Assembly (NCBI RefSeq): GCF_000718515.1
Contig: NZ_JNZS01000012.1
Coordinates: 186,001 to 250,000, forward strand
Length of the DNA stretch: 64,000 nt
Direction of reading: 5' to 3'
Origin: Micromonospora parva
GTDB taxonomy: Bacteria > Actinomycetota > Actinomycetes > Mycobacteriales > Micromonosporaceae
Shown here piece by piece: positions 8,909-18,266 of this stretch (position 1 is its first letter; every line of letters starts with the position of its first letter). Under the pieces are notes generated by a model, which saw only the letters and a list, made by a program, of their open reading frames with translations, ran no database searches and had not been told where the DNA came from. The position numbers and the translations under genes were made by a program.

Positions 8909-11299
8909 ATGTCCTCCTCTCCTCCGCTGCGCCGGCTGCTGGCCGGCGCGGCCGCGACGGCGATGACCGCAGTGGTCGCCGTGACCGTCGCGGCCTCCCC
9001 GGCCGTGGCGGCCACCACCACCCTGTACGCGTCGCCCTCCGGTGCCGGCACCACCTGCTCCGCCAGCCAGCCGTGTTCGCTGACCGGCGCCCAGACCGCG
9101 GTCCGGGCGATCAACAGCGCGATGTCCGGTGACATCGTGGTGGAGTTGGCCAACGGCACGTACCGGCTCTCGTCGCCGCTGCGGTTCACCGCCGCCGACT
9201 CGGGCAACAACGGCTATCAGGTGATCTGGCGGGCGGCCACCGGCGCGCGTCCGACGATCACCGGCGCGCGGGCGGTCACCGGTTGGTCGCTCGTCGACTC
9301 CGGCAGGAACATCTGGCGGGCCAGCGTTCCCGCCGGTCTCGATTCCCGCCAGCTCTACGTCAACGGGGCCGTCGCCACGCGGGCGCGTACCGCGGTGAAC
9401 CGCTCCGACTTCACCTTCACCACGTCCGGAATGCGGTTCACCAACAGCGCCCTCAGCTACCTCAACAACCTGGGCAACCAGAACCGTGTCGAGGTGGAGA
9501 GCGTCGGTTCGTTCACCGACCGGTACTCGCCGGTGCAGAGCATCAGCGGGAACTTCCTGACGATGCAGCAGCCCGCGTGGAACAACAACACCTTCGGGTT
9601 CGACACCCTCTCCAGCCCGCACCGCGCCGGGCCGTTCTACCTGACCAACGCGTACGAGTTCCTGGACTCGGCGGGGGAGTGGTATCTCAACCCGAGCAAC
9701 GGCCAGCTCAACTACATCCCGCTCGCCGGGCAGAACATGAGTTCGGTCAGCGTCGAGCTGCCGCAGTTGCAGTCACTGGTCAACGTCGGGGGCAGCTACG
9801 ACGCGCCGGCACACCACATGTCGTTCAGCGGCATCACCTTCACCGGCACCAGCTGGCTCGGCCCCAGCAGCAGCAACGGCTTCGCCGACCAGCAGACCGG
9901 CGCCCACATCACCGGCACCTGGTCGCGCCCGTCCGACGCGCTGACCTCCTGCCAGGCCGGCTGCCCCCAGTTCGAGGCGACCCGACCGAACTGGAACCAG
10001 ATGCCCGCCGCCGTGCAGGTCTCCGCTGCCAACACCATCACCTTCAGCGACTCCCAGTTCGTCAACCTCGGGCAGACGGCGATCGGCATCGGCAACGACG
10101 CCAACGCCCACGCCAGCGGGGTCGGCCTGGGGGCCAGCAACATCACCGTCACGCGCTCCGAGATCGCCCGCAACTCCGCCGGTGGCATCGTGGTCGGCGG
10201 TGTGCGGGCCGACGCCCACCACCCGAGCGACCAGCGGATGGTCAACCGCAACATCACCATCAGCAACAACCGGGTGCACGACCTCGGCCTGGAGTACCGG
10301 GGTGTGGTGTCGATCCTGACCACCTACGTGAACACGGCACTGGTCTCGCACAACGAGGTCTACAACATGCCGTACACCGGTCTGTCGGTCGGCTACGGCT
10401 GGGGAGCCAACGACGCCGGCGGCAGCCAGCACTACGCGAACCGGGGGCTGTACAACTACCAGCCCCGCTACACGACGGCGACCACCGCGGCCAACAACCA
10501 GGTGATCGGCAACTACGTGCACGACGTGATGCAGCAGATGACCGACGGCGGGTGCATCTACACGCTGTCGGCGAACCCGGGCGGGACCATCAACGAGAAC
10601 TACTGCCTGCGGACCAACGGCTGGTTCGGGCTCTACTTCGACGAGGGTTCCCGCTACTACACCGCCCGCAACAACGTGTTCTCCTCCACCGGTACCTGGG
10701 CCACCGCCAACTACTGGTACGCGGAGAACATGGGCAACTTCACCGTCACCAACAACTGGTCGACGAACAACAGCACGAACGTGACCAACGGTGACCGCGG
10801 CAACGTCGTCAACGGCAACGTCACGGTCACCGGAGGCAGTTGGCCGTCGGGTGCGCAGACGGTGATCAACGCGGCCGGCGTGCAAAGCGGCGGCAGCACC
10901 AACCCGCAGAACGTGCAGATCGTGGGCGTCCAGTCGGGCCGGTGCGCGGAGATCGGCGGGTCGAGCACCACGAACGGCACGCAGGCCCAGCTCTGGGACT
11001 GTATCAGCGGGGCCACCAACCAGCGGTGGACCCACACGGCCAGCCGGCAGCTCATGGTGTACGGCACCAAGTGCCTGGACGCCTCCGGCCAGGGCACCAG
11101 CAACGGCACCACAGTGGTGATCTGGGACTGCAACGGCCAGGCCAACCAGCAGTGGAACGTCAACGCCAACGGCACGATCACCGGCGTGCAGTCGGGTCTC
11201 TGCCTGGACGCCAACGGCGCCGGGACGGCGAACGGCACGAAGTTGATTCTCTGGTCCTGCAACGGCGGCACGAACCAGCAGTGGCAGCTGCGCAGCTGA
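8909..11299 (+). CDS. Secreted right-handed beta-helix protein with C-terminal ricin-B lectin domain
   Basis: This 796-aa extracellular protein starts at ATG 8909 (CAGGAG at 8894-8899). The signal peptide ends near ASPAVAA. Residues about 40-660 form a parallel beta-helix (YASPSGAGTTCS start, GNYVHDVMQQMTDGGCIY, GLYFDEGSRYYTARNN), a layout shared with GH141-like and other plant-glycan-active enzymes. Residues about 665-796 are a ricin-type trefoil with three QxW repeats (NQRW, NQQW, NQQW). It probably binds and cleaves a plant polysaccharide outside the cell. The exact glycosidase family is not certain. It follows the sugar importer operon by 84 bp. Confidence 0.85.
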   Translation: MSSSPPLRRLLAGAAATAMTAVVAVTVAASPAVAATTTLYASPSGAGTTCSASQPCSLTGAQTAVRAINSAMSGDIVVELANGTYRLSSPLRFTAADSGNNGYQVIWRAATGARPTITGARAVTGWSLVDSGRNIWRASVPAGLDSRQLYVNGAVATRARTAVNRSDFTFTTSGMRFTNSALSYLNNLGNQNRVEVESVGSFTDRYSPVQSISGNFLTMQQPAWNNNTFGFDTLSSPHRAGPFYLTNAYEFLDSAGEWYLNPSNGQLNYIPLAGQNMSSVSVELPQLQSLVNVGGSYDAPAHHMSFSGITFTGTSWLGPSSSNGFADQQTGAHITGTWSRPSDALTSCQAGCPQFEATRPNWNQMPAAVQVSAANTITFSDSQFVNLGQTAIGIGNDANAHASGVGLGASNITVTRSEIARNSAGGIVVGGVRADAHHPSDQRMVNRNITISNNRVHDLGLEYRGVVSILTTYVNTALVSHNEVYNMPYTGLSVGYGWGANDAGGSQHYANRGLYNYQPRYTTATTAANNQVIGNYVHDVMQQMTDGGCIYTLSANPGGTINENYCLRTNGWFGLYFDEGSRYYTARNNVFSSTGTWATANYWYAENMGNFTVTNNWSTNNSTNVTNGDRGNVVNGNVTVTGGSWPSGAQTVINAAGVQSGGSTNPQNVQIVGVQSGRCAEIGGSSTTNGTQAQLWDCISGATNQRWTHTASRQLMVYGTKCLDASGQGTSNGTTVVIWDCNGQANQQWNVNANGTITGVQSGLCLDANGAGTANGTKLILWSCNGGTNQQWQLRS

Positions 11300-11320
11300 C
11301 CTGCCGGCTGGGCACCGACG

Positions 11321-11355
11321 GGTCCGGGCCGGGGCGACACGCCTCGGCCCGGACC
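11321..11355. terminator. Bidirectional hairpin terminator between convergent genes
   Basis: GGTCCGGGCCG at 11321-11331 pairs perfectly with CGGCCCGGACC at 11345-11355, and four further pairs (one G-U) extend the stem inward. It lies between two convergent stop codons. There is no U-tract, as is common in high-GC actinomycetes. Confidence 0.7.
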
Positions 11356-11363
11356 TGTCCGGT

Positions 11364-12317
11364 CTACTGCCCGACCGTCGCCCTCGCCGTGTCCACTGTC
11401 AGCCCGGTCGCGGCCCGGTAGCGGACCGGGATCGGGTCGGTGATCTCCCCGACGAACGTGTCGTCGACGTGGTCGAGGAAGCCGATGAGGGACCAGTCGT
11501 CGGCGGGTCCGTGGACCAGCCGGGGCGCGTACAGGTGCGGGTGGGTGAACGGCTGGGCGGACGCGATGTCCCACGGCCCGAGGGTGCTCTCGCCGGTCGC
11601 CACCCAGATCCGGTGGTCGTCGCGCCGGGCGCTGCCGGTGGCGTCGGTGGAGAACAGCAGCAGCGGTTGCCCGTCGAGGACCGCGACCTGGGGCACCTCG
11701 AGGTGACCGAAACCGGCGGGGGTCGACAGGGGTGGTCGCACCGTCCAGGTCAGCAGGTCGGTGGAGGTGGCGTGGCCGACGACGCCACGGGTGTTCGCCG
11801 GCCCGGTGTTGGCGCGGGCGGTGATGAGCATGTGCCAGCCCTGGCCGTGCGGGTCGGGGAACACCCACGGGTCACGCCAGGCCTGCTCGTACCACAGGTC
11901 CGTGTCCAGCAGCTCATACCAGGTGGGGTCGGCCTGGACGATCGGTTCGCTGCCGTGCCGGTGCCAGGTCATCAGGTCGGCGGAGACGGCCAGCCCGATG
12001 CGTTGGACGAGCCCGTCCTCGGCGCGACCGACACCGGTGTAGAACAGGTACCACAGTCCGTCCGGCCCGCGCACTGTGCAGCCCGTCCAGGTCGCCAGGT
12101 CGTCCCAGCCGGGCGGGTCGGCGGGGACCAGGGCGTCGGCGACCAGCCGCCACGAGCGCAGGTCCGTCGAGACGGCGTGGCCGATCGTGGCCCGGCGGTG
12201 GCGGCGGTGCGGGTCGTGCAGGGCACGGGACGCGCGCAGGAAGAACACGTGCCAGAGGCCGTTGTCGTCCCGCGCGTACCAGCTGTCCCACACCCAGTGG
12301 TCGGGTAGACGAAGCAT
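11364..12317 (-). CDS. GH32/GH43-like five-bladed beta-propeller glycosidase
   Basis: This 317-aa protein lacks a signal peptide and is therefore probably intracellular. It begins at ATG 12317 with LPDHWVWDSWYARDDNG, where an Asp lies at the expected nucleophile position of clan GH-F/GH-J propellers. A later WRDPWVFPDP matches the GH32/68 RDP stabiliser motif, and HLEVPQ is a candidate acid/base Glu. Blades carry repeated GHAVSTDLRSW / GLAVSADLMTW / GHATSTDLLTW strands. A LacI-type operator lies 17-30 bp upstream, and the LacI gene and importer are neighbours. It probably hydrolyses the oligosaccharide brought in by the 13.8-16.9 kb importer. Fructoside versus arabinoside or xyloside specificity is undecided. 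Confidence 0.8.
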   Translation of the reverse strand: MLRLPDHWVWDSWYARDDNGLWHVFFLRASRALHDPHRRHRRATIGHAVSTDLRSWRLVADALVPADPPGWDDLATWTGCTVRGPDGLWYLFYTGVGRAEDGLVQRIGLAVSADLMTWHRHGSEPIVQADPTWYELLDTDLWYEQAWRDPWVFPDPHGQGWHMLITARANTGPANTRGVVGHATSTDLLTWTVRPPLSTPAGFGHLEVPQVAVLDGQPLLLFSTDATGSARRDDHRIWVATGESTLGPWDIASAQPFTHPHLYAPRLVHGPADDWSLIGFLDHVDDTFVGEITDPIPVRYRAATGLTVDTARATVGQ

Positions 12318-12333
12318 GGTCGGAAACCTAGCA

Positions 12334-12347
12334 CTAAACCGTTTTAG
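12334..12347 (-). promoter_or_regulatory. LacI-type operator upstream of the GH32/43-like gene
   Basis: CTAAACCGTTTTAG is a CG-centred pseudo-palindrome (CTAAAnCGnTTTAG). It resembles GCTAAATCAGTTTAGC in front of the importer at 13580. It lies 17 bp upstream of the hydrolase start and 44 bp beyond the 3' end of the LacI gene. Confidence 0.6.
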
Positions 12348-12390
12348 CGTCGGTCCAGGCCAGCCCGGCGGTACGGTCGTGGGCCGTTGG

Positions 12391-13416
12391 TCAGCCGGCC
12401 GGGGGCGCGAGGGACCGGCGTCGGCGCAGCGGCATCCCCACCAGCGCGGGCTCGGCGACGCCGCCGTCCAGGAGCAGTTCGACAGCACGCCGCCCCATCT
12501 GCTCGTGCGGCAGGGCCGTGGTGGCCAGACTGGGCCGCAACCAGGCGGCGATCGGGTCGTCGTCGAACGAGATGACCGAGATGTCCTCCGGGACGGTCAG
12601 CCCCGCCTCGCCGAGCGCCTGGTAGGCGCCGAAGGCCAACCGGTCGTTCATGCAGATGACCGCGCTGGGGCGCTTCGGCTTGCTCAACAGGCCGCGCATG
12701 GCGGCGTACCCGTGCTCGGGCAACCACTCGGTGCAGAAGCACTCGGCCAGCAGGCTGACGTCCGCCTCGTCCAGGGTCTGCCGGATGCCGTGCAGCCGGG
12801 CGCTGGCGGCGAGCGAGACCTCCGGGTCGTCCTCCTTGAGCCGGTTGCGGCCGATGAGCGCGATCGCGTCGCGGTGGCCGAGCTCCAGCAGGGCGGCGGC
12901 GACGGAGCGGCCGGCCCCCTCGTCGTCGGGGACCACGCTGGGCAGACCGTCGGGGCTGGTGGCGTTGAGCAGCACCACCGGTCCGCCGAGGATGGCCGCG
13001 GGCACCGAAAGCCGTCGGGTCGCCATCGCCGCGTAGATCACCCCGTCGACCTGTCGGTCCAGGACGGCCTCGATGGCGTACTGCTCGAAGGTGGCGTCGC
13101 CCTGCGTCTCGGTGATGAGCAGGACGTGGTCGCGTTCGCGGGCCGCGTCGAGAGCGCCACGGATGAGGTCACCGGCGAACCGGGTGGTGGCCACGATGTC
13201 GGAGACGAACGCGATGGTGGCCGTCTTGCGGGTGCGGAGGCTGCGCGCGGCGAGGTTGGGCCGGTAGCCCAGCTCCTCGGCGGCGGCGAACACCCGCTGG
13301 TGCGCCTCGGCCGAGAGTCGGGTGCCCTCCCTGCCGTTGAGCACCATCGACGCGGCGGTCTTGGACAGCCCGGCTCTGCGCGCGACGTCGGCGAGTGTTG
13401 CTCTGTTGCGGCCCAT
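12391..13416 (-). CDS. LacI-family transcriptional repressor
   Basis: This 341-aa protein has an N-terminal helix-turn-helix (TLADVARRAGLSKTAASMVL), hinge region VLNGREGTRLSAEAHQRV, and a Peripla_BP_3 effector domain (IAFVSDIVATTRFAGDLIRG, AVICMNDRLAFGAYQALGE, DISVISFDDDPIAAWL). ATG 13416 is preceded by GGAGG. It is divergent from the importer operon. It is the natural candidate for the CTAAA...TTTAG sites at 12334, 13580 and 26642. The inducer is unknown. Confidence 0.93.
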   Translation of the reverse strand: MGRNRATLADVARRAGLSKTAASMVLNGREGTRLSAEAHQRVFAAAEELGYRPNLAARSLRTRKTATIAFVSDIVATTRFAGDLIRGALDAARERDHVLLITETQGDATFEQYAIEAVLDRQVDGVIYAAMATRRLSVPAAILGGPVVLLNATSPDGLPSVVPDDEGAGRSVAAALLELGHRDAIALIGRNRLKEDDPEVSLAASARLHGIRQTLDEADVSLLAECFCTEWLPEHGYAAMRGLLSKPKRPSAVICMNDRLAFGAYQALGEAGLTVPEDISVISFDDDPIAAWLRPSLATTALPHEQMGRRAVELLLDGGVAEPALVGMPLRRRRSLAPPAG

Positions 13417-13548
13417 CAGTCCTCCGAATCAGGCGCGGTGCCGCAGGCACCGCTCCCGCCCATCATGATGCGTCGCCGCCCAGGATCCAGCGCCGGTCGT
13501 GTCGGTGCGGTGTGAACCCGACGTTTCCGCACCGTTGCCAAGTTGTCC

Positions 13549-13596
13549 TTGACAGCTTCCCGTGCCACGCGCATGCTCTGCTAAATCAGTTTAGCG
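13549..13596 (+). promoter_or_regulatory. Promoter plus LacI operator of the MalEFG-type importer
   Basis: TTGACA at 13549-13554, a 17-bp spacer and CATGCT at 13572-13577 form a sigma-70-like promoter. The palindrome GCTAAATCAGTTTAGC at 13580-13595 covers the expected transcription start, an arrangement that gives steric repression. The block 13574-13596 is repeated exactly at 26641-26663. The rest of the 13417-13787 gap (371 bp) shows no gene; the leader to ATG 13788 would be about 200 nt. Confidence 0.75.
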
Positions 13597-13787
13597 ACCA
13601 CTTCTGGTGCATCCAGAGGCGCCTTCGGTGGCCGTGCCGGCTTCTTTTCCGCTGACGGTACGGGTGCTGCGCCCGGGCGGCAGGTCACGGCGTACGTGTC
13701 GTGGCCCCACCCGGTCGCGCTGGTCCCGGTGGAGCCGTCGCGCGGCCATGGGTCGCGGGACGCGTGGAGATGTCAAGGAGTCATGAA

Positions 13788-15143
13788 ATGGCAGAATTGC
13801 TGACAAGGTTTCCGCGACGGAGAACGGTGCTCCTCGCGTCGCTGCTGGCGGTCGGGATGACCGCGACGGCCTGCAGCGCCCCGGGCGAGGACCGGTCGTC
13901 GACCCAGAAGTCCGATGCCGCCGTCACGACGGAGCTGGGGACCGACCCGATCACCTTGGAGATGTACGCCGAGACCGGCTTCCCGCTGGCCAAGGCGTTG
14001 GCCGAGGAGTTCTCCAAGCAGCACTCGAACGTCAAGTTCAACATCCGTGAGGACCAGTTCACGGTGATCGTGGAGAACGCGCCCCGGGTGATGGCCTCGG
14101 ACAACTCGCCCGACATCATCCGGCTCCCCACCATGGTCGACCTGGTCAAGGACGACCTGCTCAAGAACCTCGACCCGTACTTCACCGCGTACGGCTGGGA
14201 CAAGTTCCCCGCCTCGCAGCTCGTGCAGCTGCGCGTCGGTGAGAACACCCGGGGCACCGGCTCGCTGTTCGGGATGGGGCTCGGCTACAGCGTCACCGGC
14301 GTGTTCTACAACAAGAAGCTGGCCAGCCAGATCGGCATGACCCAGCCGCCGGCCACCGTGGCCGAGTTCGAGCAGTTGCTGGCCAAGGCGAAGACCGGCG
14401 GGGTCCAGCCGATCATGCAGTTCAACAAGAACACCGCCGGCATCAACTTCCCGCACCAGGCGCTGCAGAACCAGTTCGGTGACCCGGCCCAGGTCGCCGA
14501 CTGGATCTTCCAGAAGCCGGGGGCCACGTTCGACACCCCGGCCGCCCTGAAGGCCACCCAGACCATCCAGAAGTGGGCGCAGGCCGGCTACTTCCCGAAG
14601 GACGCCAACGCCATCGACTACGCCGGCATGGTGGGGGAGTTCCAGAAGGGCAACGGCCTGTTCATGTTCAACGGTGACTGGGAGTCGGCGAACCTCGACA
14701 AGTCGATGCCCGGCAACGTCGGCTTCTTCCTGTTCCCCACCGAGTCCCCCGGTGGAAAGCACGTGGCGATGTCCGCCCCGAACACCTTCGGCGTCTCCGC
14801 CAAGGCGAAGAACCCGGACGCCGCCGCGTACTTCCTGAACTGGGTGCACACCAACGCCAAGGCCCGGGAGATCTCGGTGACTGTCGGCGGCTCGAGCCCC
14901 GGCGGCCCGAGCGACCTGCCGGTGCCGGCCGCCGCCCCGAACACCGTGCTCGCCGAGACCCTCAAGGCGTCGCAGCAGCTCGGCGCGGAGAACGGCGCTG
15001 TGGACTTCACCGCGAACGCGACCGGCGGCATCTTCGCCGCCGCGATCACCCCGGAGATGCAGAAGCTGATCGCCGGCCAGCAGACGCCCGAGGGGTACGT
15101 GAAGGCGGTCCAGGCCGAGTACCAGAAGGAACTGTCCCGATGA
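13788..15143 (+). CDS. Oligosaccharide ABC transporter solute-binding lipoprotein (MalE/CUT1 type)
   Basis: This 451-aa extracytoplasmic receptor of the SBP_bac_1 family starts at ATG 13788, with AAGGAG at 13775-13780. The N-terminus is basic and hydrophobic, with a lipobox-like ATAC (Cys29). Family features are ALAEEFSKQHSNVKFNI, the MASDNSPDIIRLPTMVDLV segment and FQKGNGLFMFNGDWESANL near the C-lobe. It is first in an operon with two permeases and a serine hydrolase, and it is under the LacI operator. No ATPase is encoded nearby; CUT1 systems of actinomycetes often use a shared MsiK-type ATPase. Confidence 0.92.
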   Translation: MAELLTRFPRRRTVLLASLLAVGMTATACSAPGEDRSSTQKSDAAVTTELGTDPITLEMYAETGFPLAKALAEEFSKQHSNVKFNIREDQFTVIVENAPRVMASDNSPDIIRLPTMVDLVKDDLLKNLDPYFTAYGWDKFPASQLVQLRVGENTRGTGSLFGMGLGYSVTGVFYNKKLASQIGMTQPPATVAEFEQLLAKAKTGGVQPIMQFNKNTAGINFPHQALQNQFGDPAQVADWIFQKPGATFDTPAALKATQTIQKWAQAGYFPKDANAIDYAGMVGEFQKGNGLFMFNGDWESANLDKSMPGNVGFFLFPTESPGGKHVAMSAPNTFGVSAKAKNPDAAAYFLNWVHTNAKAREISVTVGGSSPGGPSDLPVPAAAPNTVLAETLKASQQLGAENGAVDFTANATGGIFAAAITPEMQKLIAGQQTPEGYVKAVQAEYQKELSR

Positions 15144-16093
15144 CGTCTGCCCTCGGCAGCGCACCAACCGGGCGCGACGATCGTCGCGCCCGTCCGACCC
15201 CCACGCGGGCCCACCGTTCTCGGTGGGCCCGCGCGGCCGGGACCGGCTGGTTGTACGTCCTGCCCGCCCTGGTGATGTACGCGGTGTTCGTCCTGCGCCC
15301 GCTCGTCCTGACGCTGCAGTACTCGCTCTACGACTGGAACGGCATCGGGGTGGCCCGCTGGGTGGGCCTGGACAACTACCTCACCGTCTTCACCGACAGC
15401 GACCTGCTGAAGATCATCGGCAACGCGATCGTCCTGATCGTCTTCTTCAGCTTCATCCCGGTCGCGCTCGGGCTGTTGGTGGCGAGCATGGTCCGCCGGA
15501 TCACCACCGGCCCGTTCGGCACCGTCGTCCGGACCATCCTGTTCCTGCCGCAGGTCATCCCCCTGGTGGCGGCGGGCATCGCGTGGAGCTGGCTGCTTTC
15601 CTCGAACGGTCTGGTCAACCAGGTGCTGCGGGCGGTCGGGCTGGGTGGCGTCGCCCGCGCCTGGCTCGGCGACTTCGACACGGCGCTGCCCGCCGTCGGC
15701 GTCATCGGGGCCTGGGTCCTGCTCGGCCTCTGCACGATCCTGCTGGTGACCGGCATGAGCAAGATTGATCCGGCGCTGTACGAGGCCGCCCGCCTGGACG
15801 GCGCCGGTCCGTTCCGCGAGTTCTTCGCCGTGACCCTGCCCAGCCTGCGCCAGGAGATCGGCGTCTGCCTCACCGTGACCATCATCGCGGCCTTGGCGAG
15901 CTTCGACATCGTCTACATCTCCACCAGCGGCGGGCCCGGCCTCCAGACCACGGTGCCGGGTCTGGAGATCTACCGGCTGGCCTTCTCGCAACGGCAGGTG
16001 GGCCTCGCCTCGGCGCTCGCTGTCGTGCTGATGCTGCTGGTGCTGGCGTGTGTGCTGCCGATCCAGCGGCTCAGCCGAGGGGAGAAGTCGTGA
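15140..16093 (+). CDS. CUT1 sugar ABC permease, MalF/UgpA type
   Basis: This 317-aa protein has six predicted transmembrane helices after a basic N-terminal tail rich in Arg. The conserved EAA loop appears as YEAARLDGAGPFREFFAVTL. ATG 15140 overlaps the receptor stop (ATGA) and the C-terminal end overlaps the next gene by 4 bp, so all three are coupled. Confidence 0.93.
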   Translation: MTSALGSAPTGRDDRRARPTPTRAHRSRWARAAGTGWLYVLPALVMYAVFVLRPLVLTLQYSLYDWNGIGVARWVGLDNYLTVFTDSDLLKIIGNAIVLIVFFSFIPVALGLLVASMVRRITTGPFGTVVRTILFLPQVIPLVAAGIAWSWLLSSNGLVNQVLRAVGLGGVARAWLGDFDTALPAVGVIGAWVLLGLCTILLVTGMSKIDPALYEAARLDGAGPFREFFAVTLPSLRQEIGVCLTVTIIAALASFDIVYISTSGGPGLQTTVPGLEIYRLAFSQRQVGLASALAVVLMLLVLACVLPIQRLSRGEKS

Positions 16094-16914
16094 ACCTGAC
16101 CCGACGCGAACAGCTGACCGGGCGTGTCTTCCTGATCGCCCTGATCGTCGTGACCCTGCTGCCGTTCGTGAGCATGTTGTCGGCGGCGTTGCAGCCGCGT
16201 GGCACCGTGCCCAGCGGGCTCGACTGGCCGTCCGACCCGCAGTGGGGGAACTTCGCCGATGCCTTCACCGCCGCGAACATGGGCGCCCTGCTCCGGTCCA
16301 GCCTGCTCATCGTGGCCGGTGTCGTGCCGGTGTCGGTGCTCATCGCGACCATGGCCGGCTTCGGCCTCGGTCAGTTGCGGGTGCCCGGTGGCCGGCTCGT
16401 CTTCGGCCTCTTCCTGCTGGGTCTGACCCTGCCGTTCGAGGCCGTGGTGACGCCGCTCTACTACCAGATGCAGGATCTCGGCCTGCTCAACACGCGCTGG
16501 GCCATCATCCTGCCGCTGATCGGCCTGTACATGCCGTTCGCGGTGTTCTGGATGCGGGCGCACTTCACCAACGTGCCGGTCGAGTTGACCGAGGCGGCCC
16601 GGGTGGACGGCAGCAGCACGTGGCAGTTGTTCTGGCGGGTCCAGGTGCCGCTGGCCCGGCCGGCGATCGCCTCGCTGACCATCCTGATGTTCCTCTGGAC
16701 GTGGAACCAGTTCCTGCTCGCCATCGTCCTGGTCGACGACGCCACCAAACGCACCATGGCCGGGGCGCTGGGCGCGTTCCAGGGCCAGTGGGGCACCGAC
16801 CTGGTGCTGCTGTGTGCCGGGTCGCTGCTGATCCTGACCCCGACCCTCATCGTCTTCCTGATCTTCCAGCGACAGTTCATCAAGGCCCTGATCCAGGGGT
16901 CAGTGAAGGGGTAG
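16090..16914 (+). CDS. CUT1 sugar ABC permease, MalG type
   Basis: This 274-aa protein has six predicted helices and the EAA motif TEAARVDGSSTWQLFWRVQV. GTG 16090 overlaps the preceding stop (GTGA) and follows AGGGGAGAAG. An upstream in-frame GTG at 16048 would lie inside the preceding gene and has no ribosome site. It forms the heterodimeric channel with the 15140 gene product. Confidence 0.93.
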   Translation: MNLTRREQLTGRVFLIALIVVTLLPFVSMLSAALQPRGTVPSGLDWPSDPQWGNFADAFTAANMGALLRSSLLIVAGVVPVSVLIATMAGFGLGQLRVPGGRLVFGLFLLGLTLPFEAVVTPLYYQMQDLGLLNTRWAIILPLIGLYMPFAVFWMRAHFTNVPVELTEAARVDGSSTWQLFWRVQVPLARPAIASLTILMFLWTWNQFLLAIVLVDDATKRTMAGALGAFQGQWGTDLVLLCAGSLLILTPTLIVFLIFQRQFIKALIQGSVKG

Positions 16915-16917
16915 GCA

Positions 16918-18078
16918 GTGGTCACACAGCCACAGATCCACGGCGACGTCGCCGACCGCTACGGGCGCGTCGCGGACGTCTTCCGGGACAACTTCACAGC
17001 GCGGGGCGAGGTCGGCGCCGCGGTCACCGTCTACGTGCGGGGCCGCAAGGTCGTCGACCTGTACGGCGGGGTCGCCGACACCCGGACCGGCCGGCAGTGG
17101 GACAGGGACACACCCGTCGTCGTCTTCTCCTGCACCAAGGGAATGCTGGCGATCTGCGCGTACCTGCTGGTCCAACAGGGCCGGCTCGACCTCGACGCGC
17201 CGGTGACGCGCTACTGGCCGGGGTTCGGACAGCACGGCAAGGCGCACATCCCGGTGCGCTGGCTGCTCACGCACCAGGCCGGTCTGCCCGCGTTGGACCG
17301 ACCCCTGACCCTCGACGAGGTCCTGGCGTGGGACCCGGTGATCAAGGCGATCGAGGCGCAGGCCCCGTTGTGGGAGCCGGGCACGGCACACGGCTACCAC
17401 CCGATGACCTACGGCTGGCTGGTCGGAGAGGTGATCCACCGCATCACCGGCCAACTACCCGGCGCGTTCTTCGCCGACACGCTCGCGGGCCCGCTCGGCC
17501 TGCGCACCTGGCTCGGGCTTCCGGCCGCCGAGAGTGACACCGTCGCCTGGGGCCTGGCGCCGCCGCCGGACCCGGACCCGTTCGAGGACCCGGTCGCCGA
17601 ACGCGGCATCACCATGGGGGGCGCTTTCGCCTTCCCCGCCGACGCCGACGGCCTGGTGAGCTTCAACGACGACGCCATCCGGGCCGCCGGTGTTCCGGGC
17701 GCGGGCGCGGTGAGCACCGCGGACGGCCTCGCCCGCCTCTACGCCGCCTGCGTCTCCGATCTGCCGGGTCAGGCCGGACCGCTGCTCACGTCCGCGTCGG
17801 TGCACGACGCTGTCGTCGTCCGTTCGCGCGGCCAACAGCGACACGGTCCGCCGGACACCGGGCAGCGATGGGGCACCGGCTTCCTGCTGCACTCGCCGCC
17901 GGCCCGGCCCCTGCTCGGTGAGCGCAGCTTCGGCCACGACGGCGCGGGCGGGAACCTGGCCTTCGCCGACGCCGAGCACCAGGTGGGATTCGGCTACGTG
18001 GTCAACCAGATGCGGGGGATGGGCGACGAGCGGGCGAACCGGCTAACCGCCGCCCTCCGCACCTGCCTCGAAACCTGA
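16918..18078 (+). CDS. Serine beta-lactamase-family hydrolase (EstB-like)
   Basis: This 386-aa class C beta-lactamase/DD-peptidase-fold protein has the S-x-x-K nucleophile motif SCTK in VVFSCTKGMLAICAYL, a Tyr in HGYHPMTYGWLVGEVI as general-base candidate, and GHDGAGGN near the C-terminus replacing KTG. There is no signal peptide, so it is probably a cytoplasmic esterase. GTG 16918 follows GAAGGGG. It starts 4 bp after the importer permease and is the last gene of that operon, suggesting de-esterification of an imported (for example acetylated or feruloylated) oligosaccharide. That role is inference. Confidence 0.85.
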   Translation: MVTQPQIHGDVADRYGRVADVFRDNFTARGEVGAAVTVYVRGRKVVDLYGGVADTRTGRQWDRDTPVVVFSCTKGMLAICAYLLVQQGRLDLDAPVTRYWPGFGQHGKAHIPVRWLLTHQAGLPALDRPLTLDEVLAWDPVIKAIEAQAPLWEPGTAHGYHPMTYGWLVGEVIHRITGQLPGAFFADTLAGPLGLRTWLGLPAAESDTVAWGLAPPPDPDPFEDPVAERGITMGGAFAFPADADGLVSFNDDAIRAAGVPGAGAVSTADGLARLYAACVSDLPGQAGPLLTSASVHDAVVVRSRGQQRHGPPDTGQRWGTGFLLHSPPARPLLGERSFGHDGAGGNLAFADAEHQVGFGYVVNQMRGMGDERANRLTAALRTCLET

Positions 18079-18092
18079 CCCGGGCCGCCCCA

Positions 18093-18121
18093 CCCCACCC
18101 CGGCCCGCCACCGGGGTGGGG
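18093..18121 (+). terminator. Hairpin terminator of the MalEFG-hydrolase operon
   Basis: CCCCACCCCGG at 18093-18103 pairs perfectly with CCGGGGTGGGG at 18111-18121, with a 7-nt loop and TTTC immediately after. It begins 15 bp after the operon's last stop. Confidence 0.8.
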
Positions 18122-18197
18122 TTTCGGCGTGGCCAACCGTCCACTGTGGAACGGAGGGATGTTACGGGGATACTTCGGGCACGTTTCATCGATAGTC

Positions 18198-18226
18198 TTG
18201 ACAGGTGTTGTTAGCGATAACACCAT
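18198..18226 (+). promoter_or_regulatory. GH43 promoter with embedded LacI-type operator
   Basis: TTGACA at 18198-18203 is followed 17 bp later by a weak -10 (CACCAT at 18221). TGTTAGCGATAACA at 18209-18222 fills the spacer. The same CG-centred palindrome type occurs as TGTTATCGATAACA at 63204 and TGTGAGCGTTAACA at 63609 upstream of the ribulokinase gene. This suggests arabinose-responsive control. Confidence 0.65.
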
Positions 18227-18266
18227 GGCCTTCACGCCGCTCTCGCGTTTGGAGCTCGTCTTGGTC

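Noticed and set aside
5780..9622. Minus-strand open frame of about 1280 codons
   Set aside because: It is antisense to the permease, receptor and epimerase genes; the translation is low-complexity Arg/Gly/Asp with no family motif.
18225..18266. ATG 18225 as start of the first GH43 protein
   Set aside because: The promoter and operator at 18198-18226 place the transcription start downstream of this ATG, so it should not be in the mRNA.
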